From the NCBI GenBank assembly GCA_029851415.1, contig CM056742.1, forward strand, positions 98,128,976 through 98,192,975: 64,000 nt of DNA, read 5' to 3'. Position 1 is the stretch's first letter. Every line of letters begins with the position of its first letter. Origin of the DNA: Eretmocerus hayati. Taxonomy: Eukaryota; Arthropoda; Insecta; Hymenoptera; Aphelinidae. The notes below the pieces were generated by a model that made no database searches, was not told where the DNA came from, and worked only from the letters and a program-made list of their open reading frames with translations. Made by a program: the position numbers and the translations under genes. Positions 47,596-58,897 of the stretch are shown piece after piece.

Positions 47596-48320
47596 ATGCA
47601 TGGGCAGATAGAGGCCAAGAAGCTCTCCACGCTTGGTGCGTTGCGCGCTATAGCTGAGACGGATATTCCCTTGTCTGATAAATTTCCCCCCATAGCACGT
47701 CAGACTGATAGAACGAACCACCCATCATGGAGCGGAGGACCCGAGATTAATTCCAAGCTGGGGACTGGTGAGGCCAGCCAGGCTGTTAAGAATTATCACG
47801 CGTGGCTCAAATTCATGGAGGATGAGGAGGTTGAGTCGACAATCAAGATCGCCGAAGCTGCTGGAATCACTGAAGCTCGAAGTTTCGATGACGCGCGGAT
47901 CGAGCACGTGGCCCCGGAATACCGCATATTAGCGTACGTGGTGCGATGGACTACTGGAGAACTGGACAGTGGACCAGAGGTGAGGCCCGTGCCGAGGAAC
48001 TACGTGGAAGTAGTACTTGGGGGGGGGGGGGGCGATCTTCTGCGGCATTATACGATCCGGGGGCCAAGGTGTCCATGGTTGGGCCTAAAGTTTGGAAGTT
48101 TCATGAGGATAGGATTTTCAAACAGAAGGGTTACCTCAAGAGCGCAGTAGGCAGAAGTGTGAATCCCGCCTTGGGCCTGTTGAGAGTCAACATGGAGATT
48201 GATGGAGAGTCCCGTACGATTGTGATGCAAGTAGTGAAGGAGTTGAACCATGATATGGTCCTGGGGATGGACTTCATGGAGACCTGGGAATCGGACTCAG
48301 AAAATGCGGACGGGAGGTGA
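47596..48320 (+). pseudogene. pol: Aspartic protease region of pol, frameshifted
   Basis: The first frame (47596 to ~48030) runs to YVEVVLGG. At the 12-G run at 48021-48032 the reading continues in another frame with ALYDPGAKVS and, further on, MVLGMDF, the two landmarks of retroviral-type proteases. The active-site triplet reads D-P-G instead of the usual D-S-G or D-T-G. The frame ends at 48320. It would process Gag-Pol; the frameshift and the altered triplet suggest it is dead, although the G run may be a sequencing error. Confidence 0.72.
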
Positions 48321-48502
48321 AGAGTGCTAAGAAGCGAGTACAAATACTTCATCGGAGTAAGCGGAGTCCCGGGAAATCGTGTATACGCTGAATGCGCGGG
48401 GCTGGCGGCAATCAGACTGGAAGAGGAGAAAGCTCTGGAGGCGATGGTGCAAAAGATGATCGCTGAGGCTGGGGATAGCCTGGGCCAGACGAAGTCAGGC
48501 AG
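48321..48502 (+). pseudogene. pol: Protease-RT linker and deletion junction
   Basis: A Glu/Ala-rich helical stretch typical of the segment before reverse transcriptase, then directly integrase sequence. The whole RT and RNase H (~1.5 kb or more expected) are absent; the junction is at about 48490-48505. Confidence 0.7.
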
Positions 48503-49734
48503 TTGTATCGGTTTCGGACGGACGCTATGCTGGACCCAATTACATCACCTCACGAAAAGTGGCGTCTGGTCGTGCCAGTGTCACTGCGAGAAAGAGTGTT
48601 GGAAGATGCACACTGCATTGCTTCAGCAGGACATCTTGGTGTAGAGAAAACATATGATAGAGTGGCCAGAGAGTACTCTTGGCCTGGCCTGTACCATGAC
48701 GTAGTGACTTTTGTCAATCAATGCCAGATTCGCCAGAAATATGAGGTCTCTCAATCCGCACCAACTGGGCTATTGGGGTCGCGAATCGTTGAAGCCCCGT
48801 GGATAGCAGTTTCAGCGGATTTAATGGAGAACCCACCGAGCAAGAGGGGGTTCAAGTACCTGCTGGTGATTCAGGACCTCTTCACGAAAATGATTGAGAC
48901 CAAACCCTTACGCAAAGCAGACGGGAAATCTGTACTGGCTGGACTGGAGGACTTGCGTTTGTTCAGATGGGAGGTACCGGACTACCTAGTAGTGGACAAT
49001 GGCAGAGACTTCGATGATAAGCTCCTGGCGGAGAGATTGGACGAGTACGGGGTCAAACAAGTGTTTACCCCCCCCCCCCCCCCCCTTACCACGCCCAAGC
49101 GAACGCCACGGAACGCGTAAACAGGATTTTGAAGACCATGATAGCTCAGTACGTGGAGGATGATCATAGGGACTGGGACTTGCACATACACGAGTTTAGG
49201 CATGCCCTGAACACCGCTGTACAATCGACGCTAAAAGTTTCACCAGCTTTTTTGAATTATGGACGCAATCCAAGGCCCGCAAAAAGTCTTGGGCGTGAAC
49301 TGATGGCCGGAAAGCCAGTAGAGCCAATCGACGAGTCCGCGTGGACTGACAGGATGAAACGTTTGGACGCGCTTAGGAACTTTGTTTTGAAAAACATCGA
49401 CAAAGCTCGGGAAAAGCAAGCCGCGCATTACAGTCGAGGACGAAAACGTGTGCAGTTTCAAGTTGGGGATATGGTCTCTAGGAAAAGGCATTTTCTTTCA
49501 AACGCCGCGAATAAATTCTCAAAGAAACTGGCGCCGAAATTCGAGGGTCCGTTCAAAATAGTAGAGGTAAAATCGCCATTATTCTATGTTCTCGAGGGTG
49601 ATTCAGGTAGGAGACTGCCAGAGGCCCATGTGTCCCATTTGAAACGTTGGATCCCCCCCCCCCCGCAAGTAGCTGTGGTCAGTACATGGTGCAGGTGTAG
49701 AGGGCAAATTTTTAGCCACAGTGGACAGGCCTGA
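48503..49734 (+). pseudogene. pol: Integrase, frameshifted at a C-run
   Basis: Residues from 48503 hold the N-terminal zinc domain (H-x3-7-H then C-x2-R, so the last Cys of the HHCC set is replaced by Arg). The catalytic core follows with the first Asp in SADLM and the second in VVDNG. At the 18-C run near 49068-49085 the frame changes. The remaining core, with the conserved Glu (ERVNR) on a different frame, and the C-terminal domain (VGDMVSRKRHFLS, FEGPFKIVEV) follow to 49734. Integrase inserts cDNA into the genome. The homopolymer break, lost Cys and absent RT show a dead copy. Chromovirus-like chromodomain not seen. Confidence 0.88.
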
Positions 49735-51972
49735 CTGTTATTTTGTTTCAGGTGTCAGCGTAACAGATGGCTTGAGGATGGTGGCCGAGGATTTAGCGCA
49801 AGCAGCGCAAGTAATGGCCGAGGGGTTGCCCGCACCCGAAGCGGAGCACATGATCACCGACGTCGATGAAGAGGAGCTATTTGCACCTGAACCAGCAGGG
49901 GAGGAGCCGGCACCGATGGACGTCGGGGTCCCCACGCCTCCACCTACACCGGAGACTCAAGAACCTGGACAGGGGCCCGTTAACATCGCCCCAGGGGACA
50001 CGACGGGTGGAAAACCTGACTTCTTACGGCTCTCTCCCCACCCCGCGGATTTCAAAGAGGCCGAGAGCTTGTGGGAGTGAGCAAACTTAAAGGGGGGTGT
50101 GTCACCCTACCTAGAGTACCGGATTTGTCGGACCTAAGTTCCGAAGAAGAGCGAATGGAAGCCATGCAGGAGTGGGCCAAGCGGGCCCATTTGGCCAACG
50201 CTCGCGTGGAGTTTTTCGAACGTGGGGGCCGGCAAGTCAACACCGAGGTAATGGGAGCGTTGCCACCACGCGCGCAACCAGCAGAGACCCATCTTGTGTA
50301 GAGATCAATGAGCAAGCCCCACCCTCTCCGGCTCGCAGCGACGGGGCTACCGGAGCTGTGACTGCCGGCGTGGCAGCGATGGATATCAATAGCTCGACCA
50401 AACGCTCCTTGGACCAGGCGGAGGGAGAGGTGGTTGATGCAACTCCGACCAGTAATTCTCCCGCACCAAAACTGAGACGCGTTCAGAGTTACGAACCTGA
50501 GCTGCGGGTTGTGCTACAACCCCTCTCCGAGGAGGAACTGGCGAAGCACCGGGCGCGGGGAGCGATACCTCGTGTCCCGCCAAGGCCAGGCCAGGCCGAG
50601 TCAGCTCGCTCCTCGGAAGAGCTTTCTCGTGAAACACCGAGCCACCTCCCAGAAGCATCGAAGCCTCAGGTCAGCGCGGGCCTATCGACCGTACCCGAAG
50701 AGTGTGTTGAGGGGAGCACCCGCCCTCACACTTGCAGGGTAAAGGGAGTGCCACGACACGTCAGATTTGAGGAATCATCAGTGGTATCCACGCGGGAGCA
50801 ACCGCCGGAGGATCGCTTGCCTACTCACTAGCCGGCCACAGCAATTCCTCACGTGACAGCCAATGCACCTTGTGCTTTACCGAGCTCTTGTCAACCCAAC
50901 GGCAACTCGGAAGCCACCGAGCTGTCGAGTGAAGCTGCAGTATTCCTCTCAGCCGAAAAAGAACTGGACGAGATTTTGGACTGGAGTGAGGAGCTAGGCC
51001 CGAACGACGGAATTCCGGAACAAAAGAGGCCAACATCAGCTGATTTATTGCGAGTACCAGACACCACCCCGTCAAGATACAGTGACCTCGACGTGCCAAC
51101 CACAATCGGGTGAGTGCCCTCCTCAACAATCGACTCCACCAGAAGTGGAGATTATTGAACCCTATGGCGACCACAGTTCTAGCTCCGCGCCGAAGAACCC
51201 ACCCTCCATACCCGTGGGAGAGACCAGGCCGATCTCCCCACGAATGTGGCCCCCGGGGCCAATGCATCAACGATCGACTCCACGAGCCAACCTGGAGGAC
51301 TTGCCTCGTCGACGTCACGACACCGGGAGCAAGCTCCGGCCTTACAACCCTCGGCGCCAGCTCACAATAGATGATTACGAGGGGAGCCCGCTACCCTATC
51401 GCCCTGAGGAGGAGGTGATAGAACTAGGCCCTCGCGATCTGGTTCGACGGGTGCCACTGATCAGACTAGGGATCAACGCAGGACGGTGAACCAGCAAACA
51501 ACCGGTGGAGGTGCCCTAGCTACGACTGGCAAAAACGAAAGGCGGAAGGCTGAATAGCGCCAGCGGCAGGCCGCGGAGGAGGCACGGGCCAGGCGGGCAG
51601 CTGAGGCAGCGGCAGAACAGGCAAGATTGGTGGCAGCAGCACCTGTCCAGGCTGCAGAGGAGTCGCATCGACGACGAGTTGCGGAGCAGCGCGCCGAGGA
51701 CGAGCGATTGTCACGCATGGCGGAGGGACCCCGTCGGGCTCATGCCGACTACGCGCGGCGATACGAGGGCGAGGGGCACTCTCTACGACAAGAGGATGAG
51801 CGGCAATATCAGGAGCAACCTCGGGTGGCCCCCACCGGACTCGGGGTATCAAGAGCGGTTTCGACTGACCCTTGAGGTCACCCAACATCTCCCGGCATCG
51901 GAGCGAGACCTCGTCTTGAAGGCTTTCTTCGCTTCCGCCTCTAACTCCCAGGCACCAGGACCTCGGTAAGCC
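49735..51972 (+). pseudogene. GC-rich coding-like region after integrase
   Basis: Overlapping frames (49721-50080, 50172-50831, 51082-51489, 51627-51875) give Pro/Glu/Ala-rich, then Arg/Glu/Ala-rich and helical peptides. They sit between integrase and the polypurine tract, the place of an env or extra ORF in other elements. I see no signal peptide, membrane segment or fusion-protein pattern. The frames are broken several times. It may be a former third ORF of unknown role. Confidence 0.45.
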
Positions 51973-52512
51973 CCCGAGGATGTGGCTCTGTCACCTCGGC
52001 CCTCCTGCTAGTGGGGGGGGGGGGCAGAGCCAAACAGGGGCAACATTGCCCACCTAGGCCGGCAGACTAGCCGCCGTGCCTCGACGTGAAGGAGGAAATT
52101 GGAGAACGAGGCCAGAACATGGTTCAACCGCCAGGACTAGACGTCGTAAGACGTATGCGGGGCGAAGACTGGACCAGAAGTAAGACGCTATAATTTTCCA
52201 TTTTCTTTCACCTTTTTCAGCGAATGAATGCATAACCAATCCATGATAGTAGGGCCCAGAAGGACCACACCCGTCACCTAGAGATTTGACCCCCTTCTAG
52301 CAGAATGTAGGACCCAGAGTAGGATATTTTCCCTTCAATATAGTTGTGCGGTGGAGTGGATGGGTGGATGTCCCTTATATTCGGAAGAAATAAAGACGAT
52401 TTAATCTTGATTGTATATTGGCTTGCTCGAGGCAGTGGCGAGAGAATCTTTCAAGGCGAGAATGCGCCACCTAATTGAGAGCAAAGTCACTCCCTTCAGG
52501 ATGGGCCCTCTT
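51973..52512 (+). other. 3' untranslated part of the large gypsy element
   Basis: Contains a run of 11 or more G at about 52012-52022 and an AATAAA at 52389. No gene found. Confidence 0.5.
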
Positions 52513-52527
52513 GAAGGGGGGGGGGGG
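52513..52527 (+). other. Polypurine tract of the large gypsy element
   Basis: GAA followed by 12 G, five bases before the TGACGGG LTR start. This is the position of the plus-strand primer. Confidence 0.7.
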
Positions 52528-53185
52528 TAATTTGACGGGTATCCCGTCACAGCCACTTTTTTGCGTAAATATCTCTCGCCGCCGTCTCGAGCCGGCACCA
52601 AAAGGACTAAGTATTGACAAGCAATACTTATTTTTTTGTTGAGGTGCGGGCTCGGGGAGAAGAAGACGACGACGAAGAGATCAAGCAGCCAAGCCGGATA
52701 AACAACGTAGGTATATATGCCTTCGCCTAGGCAACCCCGTCCACACCCGAGGTCGCCGTAACTACGGCAGTCTAGGAGGCCACGAGAACCAGCAGCCGAC
52801 GGATGCGGAATTCGACAGCAGGGCTACTTCAGGGCCACGATGCCCTTACGGGCCCCCACCCTGGCCCTTCCCAGCCCCTTTTCACATAGCTTCGCGGACT
52901 GGGCCTCGGGGGAAGACACACACACACACCCCGACGCGGGCGATTGCAGGCAACAGCGGACTAGACTCCCGCTCACCCGCGAGCGAGAGTACGCGATTTT
53001 TGCATGTTTTGCTCGCGGTTTTCGAGGCAACGGTGCATTTAATGCACTAAATGGATGCATCGGAAGCTGCAGGGAAGGCACGGTGGCAACAGCCCGGGCC
53101 CGCGGACCCGGTGCTGCATCCACATGCCACCACTAGCTGTCACATCGAGGACTACCCTGCTTCGCGGACGACGCACCACGAGACA

Positions 53186-53186
<1 letters not shown>

Positions 53187-53223
<37 letters not shown>
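53187..53223 (+). repeat. (CA)n microsatellite in the 3' LTR
   Basis: About 18 CA units. The matching place in the 5' LTR (around 32923-32936) has only about 6. Confidence 0.9.
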
Positions 53224-53225
<2 letters not shown>

Positions 53226-54874
53226 CACGCACACTGATGCTGCGCTCAAGGAGATGGCGTGAACGGGACAACGATCGCCCTGGACCGCGGGGCACGGAGG
53301 TGTTGATGCTGGAACCTTCTCACCGGGCTGCTGGCCATACGGGCGGTTGCCCCATCTGCTGCAGCCCGGGTGAGCAAGCACGCCGACAGCTTTGTGGTTA
53401 TGATAACCGCACAGCACCTGTTGCACACGAGGGCTGTGCACTTGGTGCACTATGCACCCGCGCACTCCCTACACAGCACTAGGGTGGTCCCCCACGGTAC
53501 TGGGGGCCCATGCACGAACGCGAGCGAGCCCGGGTGATCCCCCAGAGGACGGAGACGACGGCAAGCTCGCTGACGAAGCGGCGAGCAGACAGCTGACTGG
53601 TGGACTGGCGGTGGTCGAGATGCGGCGGCGCTGCGGATAGGGAAATCCGGGCCACACCCGGGCAGCCGTGGCCACGAAAGAGCAACGGACGAGTACCTGG
53701 ACAGCGGCCGCTGGGAAAGTTTGGACTTGCGGGCGACATTTGCATTAACTTATGTGCATTTACACATGATCTTATGGTAATAGGACGGCGCGCAGTACAC
53801 ATATATAGATATACTCCGGCCATGTGGACTCGGTAACATTACACTGTGGACGACGGCGAGTATATATAGATATACTGATGCCATATTGACTCAATATAGG
53901 TATATACGGACGTGCGTAAGAGCTATATGAGGTGAAAGCATGGAAATGTGGCAAGCGCGAGTGCGCGATGCCTCCACGCGTACTTGAGCGGTGCATGCTT
54001 GTGAGCAGGACAGAATATTCTCTGGGTGGAGGCATCAGGGACGTAGATACTGCAACTGATGGACATGAAGCGAATTTCGTAAAATCTGAGCCACAGTATG
54101 TCGTAAGTATAGTAGACTGGATTCGAATATTTGGCGCGCTCGGCGGCCAGTTGGCGCTGCTAGTGTTCCGGTAAAATCAGACGGACCAATCAGAGGTCTT
54201 CACTTCAAGTGAAGACGAAGGCGCAGACTTGGTGAAGAAGAAGCGGCCATTGTGACACTTGTGGATCAGACATCGTCTCGTGCACATGTATTCTTTTGCT
54301 CGTCGCCTTGCCCGCTCTAGTCTGAGCACGTGCTGCGGATCGTGTCACCAGGAGTTCCAGAGTGACTTGAACAATCGGAGTTGGCCAGGATCAGGATAGG
54401 AAGCTGCAAGTGCTGCCAATAGGGCCTATCTACGAGGATGGCAGAAAATAGCGGTGAGTGACTTTGCTAACTTTGTAGATTCTCTCGTCGCGGATTTTTC
54501 GAAGAGCCCCGTGCGTCGCGAGGGAGCAACGTCGTGCTCCTGACCTGGACAGACTCCCTGAGGGCCTGGTGCGCTGGTGCGGAGCTCAGACAGTGCGGCC
54601 AAGGCACCAGCAGCCCGGAGTAACTACCGCGTCGCGCATAAATTCGGAGCAGTGGATTCAGAAGTGCGGAACTTGGTAAAAATTGTGCACGCTCGTGGAC
54701 AAAGCGTCTCGGGGTAGACGCTCGCGTGCTCGGGGATCGCGTCGTGGACAGATCTCCCGGAGGAGACGCGCGTGCACCCGGAGTCCTTAGGGATCGAGGT
54801 TAATTATAAAGTGGACAAGGAGCACGGAGTAGTCGCGCACCTGTTTCTCAGGCGCGAAGGCCGAGCAAGCGTCG

Positions 54875-55054
54875 CACAGTGGGGCCAAAAAGTTCTTGAA
54901 TAATTCACCATTACGTGGATTTGGAACCAATCGGCATATGCGCAAACAGAAGACTTTTGGATGAATGAGAACAACCTCCTGCGTCTGCGCACATGTCGAT
55001 TGGTTGCGAATTCGCGTAAAGACGAATTATTCAAGAATTTTTGGCCCCACTGTG
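54875..55054. mobile_element. 180-bp MITE inserted in the 3' LTR
   Basis: The ends are CACAGTGGGGCCAAAAA and its reverse complement; the inverted repeats extend ~32 bp through TTCTTGAATAATTC. CGTCG flanks both sides (54870-54874 and 55055-55059). The 5' LTR has a single CGTCG and no insert at the same place (about 34571). No coding. The CAGTG-type ends are reminiscent of Tc1/mariner-derived MITEs, but a 5-bp duplication does not fit their TA rule. Confidence 0.88.
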
Positions 55055-55639
55055 CGTCGGTTACTCCGAATCGTCGGAGCATTAGCCATTTGCACGCTTG
55101 TCGTTGAGCGAGCGTTGCGGGAGCCGTTGAGCGGCCATTTTGGACAGAATTTTCGGAGCAAATTGGCGCGTGGAAAATTATCGGAGCAGGGACTGGACAA
55201 GCTGCACTGTACGGAGCGCAGGTAAATTTTGTGTGAGTGAAGTGGACAAGAAGTTGGCCTTTCGGTGAAGTGCATTGATTTGTTGTATTTGCAGGAATAT
55301 TCAGAGACATTTTTACGAGCAACTATTGATAATTTTAGAGCCATGCGGACTATTGTTGGGTTGATATTCGCTTGTAGATAAATGTAAATACTGTGTAGAA
55401 GCAACGTGAAGAATATAGAGGCCAATTTATTTTCATAATAAATCCGAATTACCATTGCGACTTCGTCCCTCCCCTTTTTGCGATTTTTCAGGTAATTTCA
55501 CACGGTAAGTGACGCCGTGTTCCAGAGTTGCTGAGTTTGCAGAAGCCGTATCGCCGTTCGCGCACGTAGTTCCTGCGTCCTAGGTTAAGAGTCCTGCGTA
55601 ATAAAAAATAAGTTGTCCTGGTAAAAATACCACATCACA

Positions 55640-58600
55640 AGTCAAATGTACATTCATCGAAATATAAGTTCCTCGAATTTTGCGACGCATTAGAAACCGA
55701 GTTCACAGGCTGTCTTACCCAGAGGAGTCAGATTTTCTTTAGAATCGTAAACATCTGATCTTTTTCAAAACTAAAAGAATGCGTTTTGCCAGCTTGATGC
55801 ATGGCTGATCGATTCCCTGAGTGAGCTAAGATGTTTGCGGAATCAGTCAAATTCTACTGATAGCCAGTTGCTATCAGCAACTGGACGAATAAGCTTGCCA
55901 CTCGTCAGGAACTGCTTTCGTGTTCAGCAGTTCGAAGTACGTAAGGAATCATAGTTTTTGGCAGACTATAACGAGACGGTATCAAAGCAAACTCAGCAAA
56001 TTGCTCTTTAGAACTAAAACAAATTCGCCGTTTATCTGGTTGCGGATTCGGTTCTGATACTTGAACATCTAGGGGAGACTGGGGCAAAACTGGACGGAAA
56101 TTGCAGTGGGTTTATCTGACGATACTTGCGGCTAGGCACGCTGTGGGACTTTGAAGTTCAACTATTGAATAGATTTCAAAGAAATTTCGAGAGCCCTAGA
56201 TCTCAGCGTTCATACTTAATATTCTTGAAGTTTGAAAGGAGAGAGCTGTCCAAATTCGCCCCGCGCTTGGGAGCACTTCTGACGAGTTTTGGGAGCAAAT
56301 TTGGACAGCCTCTCGAAATTGAGGTATACGGCAATATTTTCCGCACATTCGAGTCGCTTTCACTCGCCGAAACACGTGGTAATAACCCAAAATCAAGAGG
56401 GAACACCTCCCGTGACCTTATATGCTCCCACAGCCTCAACTAGCGGGCCATATTTATATCATTTTTTGACATTATTGAAATAGGCGCTTCATTGATGCAC
56501 TATCGTCTCCAACAATCAGCAATCAACTCGCAGCGTTCAAGAGTCGACTTTCATTCGTTCTTTTTCAAATTGAATGTACCCTTACTCGCGCTGAGTGGAC
56601 AATCCAAATGATAGAGTGCGACAATCAAGCCAGTATCAGCGAATGCGAGAGTGAAAATGAGAAATCGAGCACTATCTTCGAACACGTTGAAAGCGACTTC
56701 TGACTTCTAATCTCACTCTTGAGACGGCTATTAGACGGCCGTATCTTTACTTTTTTACCCAATTTCAATCATCTTACTCACCCTCACCCGCAACCCGCGC
56801 TTCGGAAAATCCGCAAAATGCATACGCGCCTCGATAGGGCAATTATCTTCGAAAAACACGGACACGCGATCGGTCAACTAATCTCATGATGGGATTTAGC
56901 ATTGTTCAAATTCGCCCCGTCCAATCTGTCCAAAAATGCACCCGACCCTTTTTTTTCGCAAAATTACGATTACTCGTGTCCTATTGAACCAATTTCAACC
57001 CACACTGAGGAAAAAAATTGAACGATTCTGGAGAAAATTTTTCTGATTTGAATAAATATACTTTCATATCCTTCTAGGCAAACATTTATTCAAAATGGAT
57101 GGACGCATTCCTTCGGAATGAATAAATATTCGTCAAATCCGGGATGATATTTGATGAAATCTGATGATGGTTTTATCGTAAGTAACGCATTTGAATGATT
57201 TGCGATACTCAAGTGGATGAATAATATTCAAAATGAATAAATTTCCCTTCAGGAGGATGAAATAAAATTGATTTCAAAGAAATATTCATTCATATGGAAT
57301 ATCATAGATAACCAAAAGCAAAATATATTTCGCATGGTTTGTTAGCCAACCATGGAAAGATTATTCACATCAGATAAATATTTCTTCAAATTACTCCCTT
57401 GAGTTGGGGGATCAATAATTATCACTATTACTAACGATTGTCACTAATTCCATCCTTATGTAGTTGTGATACTTGCTACTTATATCTAAGATAACAACAC
57501 ACTTTATTATCATTACCTAATTGTATCGCTCACACTGATATTACATGTATATGTCATGCGACTTTCCGAGCCTTATATATCAGTCGAGGACCTATTTAGT
57601 CGCTTGCGAGAAAGGGATTCATGCCTCCTTACTTGATGAAAAATTGAATTCAGAGCATGAATTTCTATTACGAATTGACTAATCGAGTTCCGCCATTAAA
57701 ATGGCGAGAAGATCTGTCGATTATCGTGAGAAATTTTTTGTTGGGACAATAATGAAGCTCGAACAAATTCATTTCAGGAGATATAACATTTGATGCGCCA
57801 CCTAGTGGCAAGAATCGGTCGAATACAGATCCTAAGAGTTTTAATAAATATCTCATCAAAATCATTAGCTATTCCATAACTTATTCCCAATGGGTGAATA
57901 GCAATGACCTTTATCAAACGAAAGTTTGACCAAGTTGGATAATTGGAGAAGATCCTTGAATTTATTCTCACCAACTCGATAAACATAAGAATCATCAGAT
58001 TACTTTTGACTAAATATTCATTCGGAATAAGTATGGAACTTCATCCATCCTAAAGGAATGGTATTTTAGTACAATCATCATCCCTCCAACAAAATTGATC
58101 GTAGAGAACTACACTGAGCACGTGATTTTCTGTGATCAAGCTGTGTAAAGTATTGAATGAGATTTCAAATCAAAATCTATCCCAATGGAGTAAATTCCTC
58201 CAATCCGATCAACTCGAGTACTGAATAGATTCATATCATCACTATGAATACATATTCATCCCAAAATACGAAACTGATTTATTCAAAAAATTCAGGTGAT
58301 ATTCGTCATATTCCAATACACGTGTCTAAAATGAGTCTGTTGACCCCAGGTGCGAAGAATGCAAGATCCCATTACAATGTAGTGGAAACTCAATCTTTCA
58401 TTTTGAAAAGAAAGTTATTGATGTAGGCTTAGAAGTCATTCGTCTAATTTATTGATGATCTGAGCAATCAGAGCGTTTTAGAAAAATAATTTCTGCACCG
58501 TGAATAAAACTGACTCTTGAATCCTGTAATAATGATTTATTTTGAACGAAGGATTGATATAACCGCGTTCTGGTCACGTGTTGAATTTTGCAGATTCCAT

Positions 58601-58897
58601 AATATCAAAATGGGACTTTGGTTCTTGGAGTTCATTGGATTAATCATAGAATTGGATAGATATTTATCCAAATCTAGTGCAATAGATGTAAGTGTTAATA
58701 GTTCCTCTGATTGAATACGTAACAATTGATTCTAATGAAATAACTCATCAAACATCAATGCAAATTCATTTAAGTTGATTTATTTGATTTGGAGGAATTG
58801 GATTATCAGAATCCATGGTTCAATCTCTTCAATTCGGAGGATGTATGTTCAGTTTGAGTAAATATTCATTCCCATTAGATACAATTTTTCTGATTCC
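55640..58897 (-). repeat. Inverted copy of the left arm (A part and some of B)
   Basis: Reverse complement of ~3275 down to ~23, with scattered substitutions and small indels. It starts abruptly at the end of the 3' LTR. Positions 55640-56335 duplicate 31914-32616. Chance frames mirror those at 205-402 and 924-1145. No genes. Confidence 0.88.

Larger units (their letters stand above)
32617..55639 (+). mobile_element. Large Ty3/gypsy LTR retrotransposon, RT-deleted, with a second element nested in gag
   Basis: The layout is a 5'-truncated 5' LTR (to 35132), a decayed tRNA-Arg-type primer site (35136), leader, gag (from 35971, interrupted by another element at 37054-44742, resuming to 47181), protease (47596-48320), integrase (48503-49734), a further GC-rich coding-like region (to ~51970), a polypurine tract (52513-52527) and a 3' LTR (52533-55639). 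Reverse transcriptase and RNase H are missing. The flanks do not show a short target duplication. Instead the left flank runs ~700 bp past the point where the right flank starts, so the ends come from different insertions or a recombination. Confidence 0.85.
52533..55639 (+). repeat. 3' LTR of the large gypsy element (~3.1 kb)
   Basis: It starts with the perfect hairpin TGACGGG-TAT-CCCGTCA and ends ATCACA. From 52891 it matches the 5' LTR. The first 358 bp are unmatched there but are recognisable in the old relic at 28979-30214, which supports the start point. It carries an extra 180-bp MITE, a longer CA run, and a 21-bp palindrome with 10-bp arms at 54196-54216. Confidence 0.82.
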
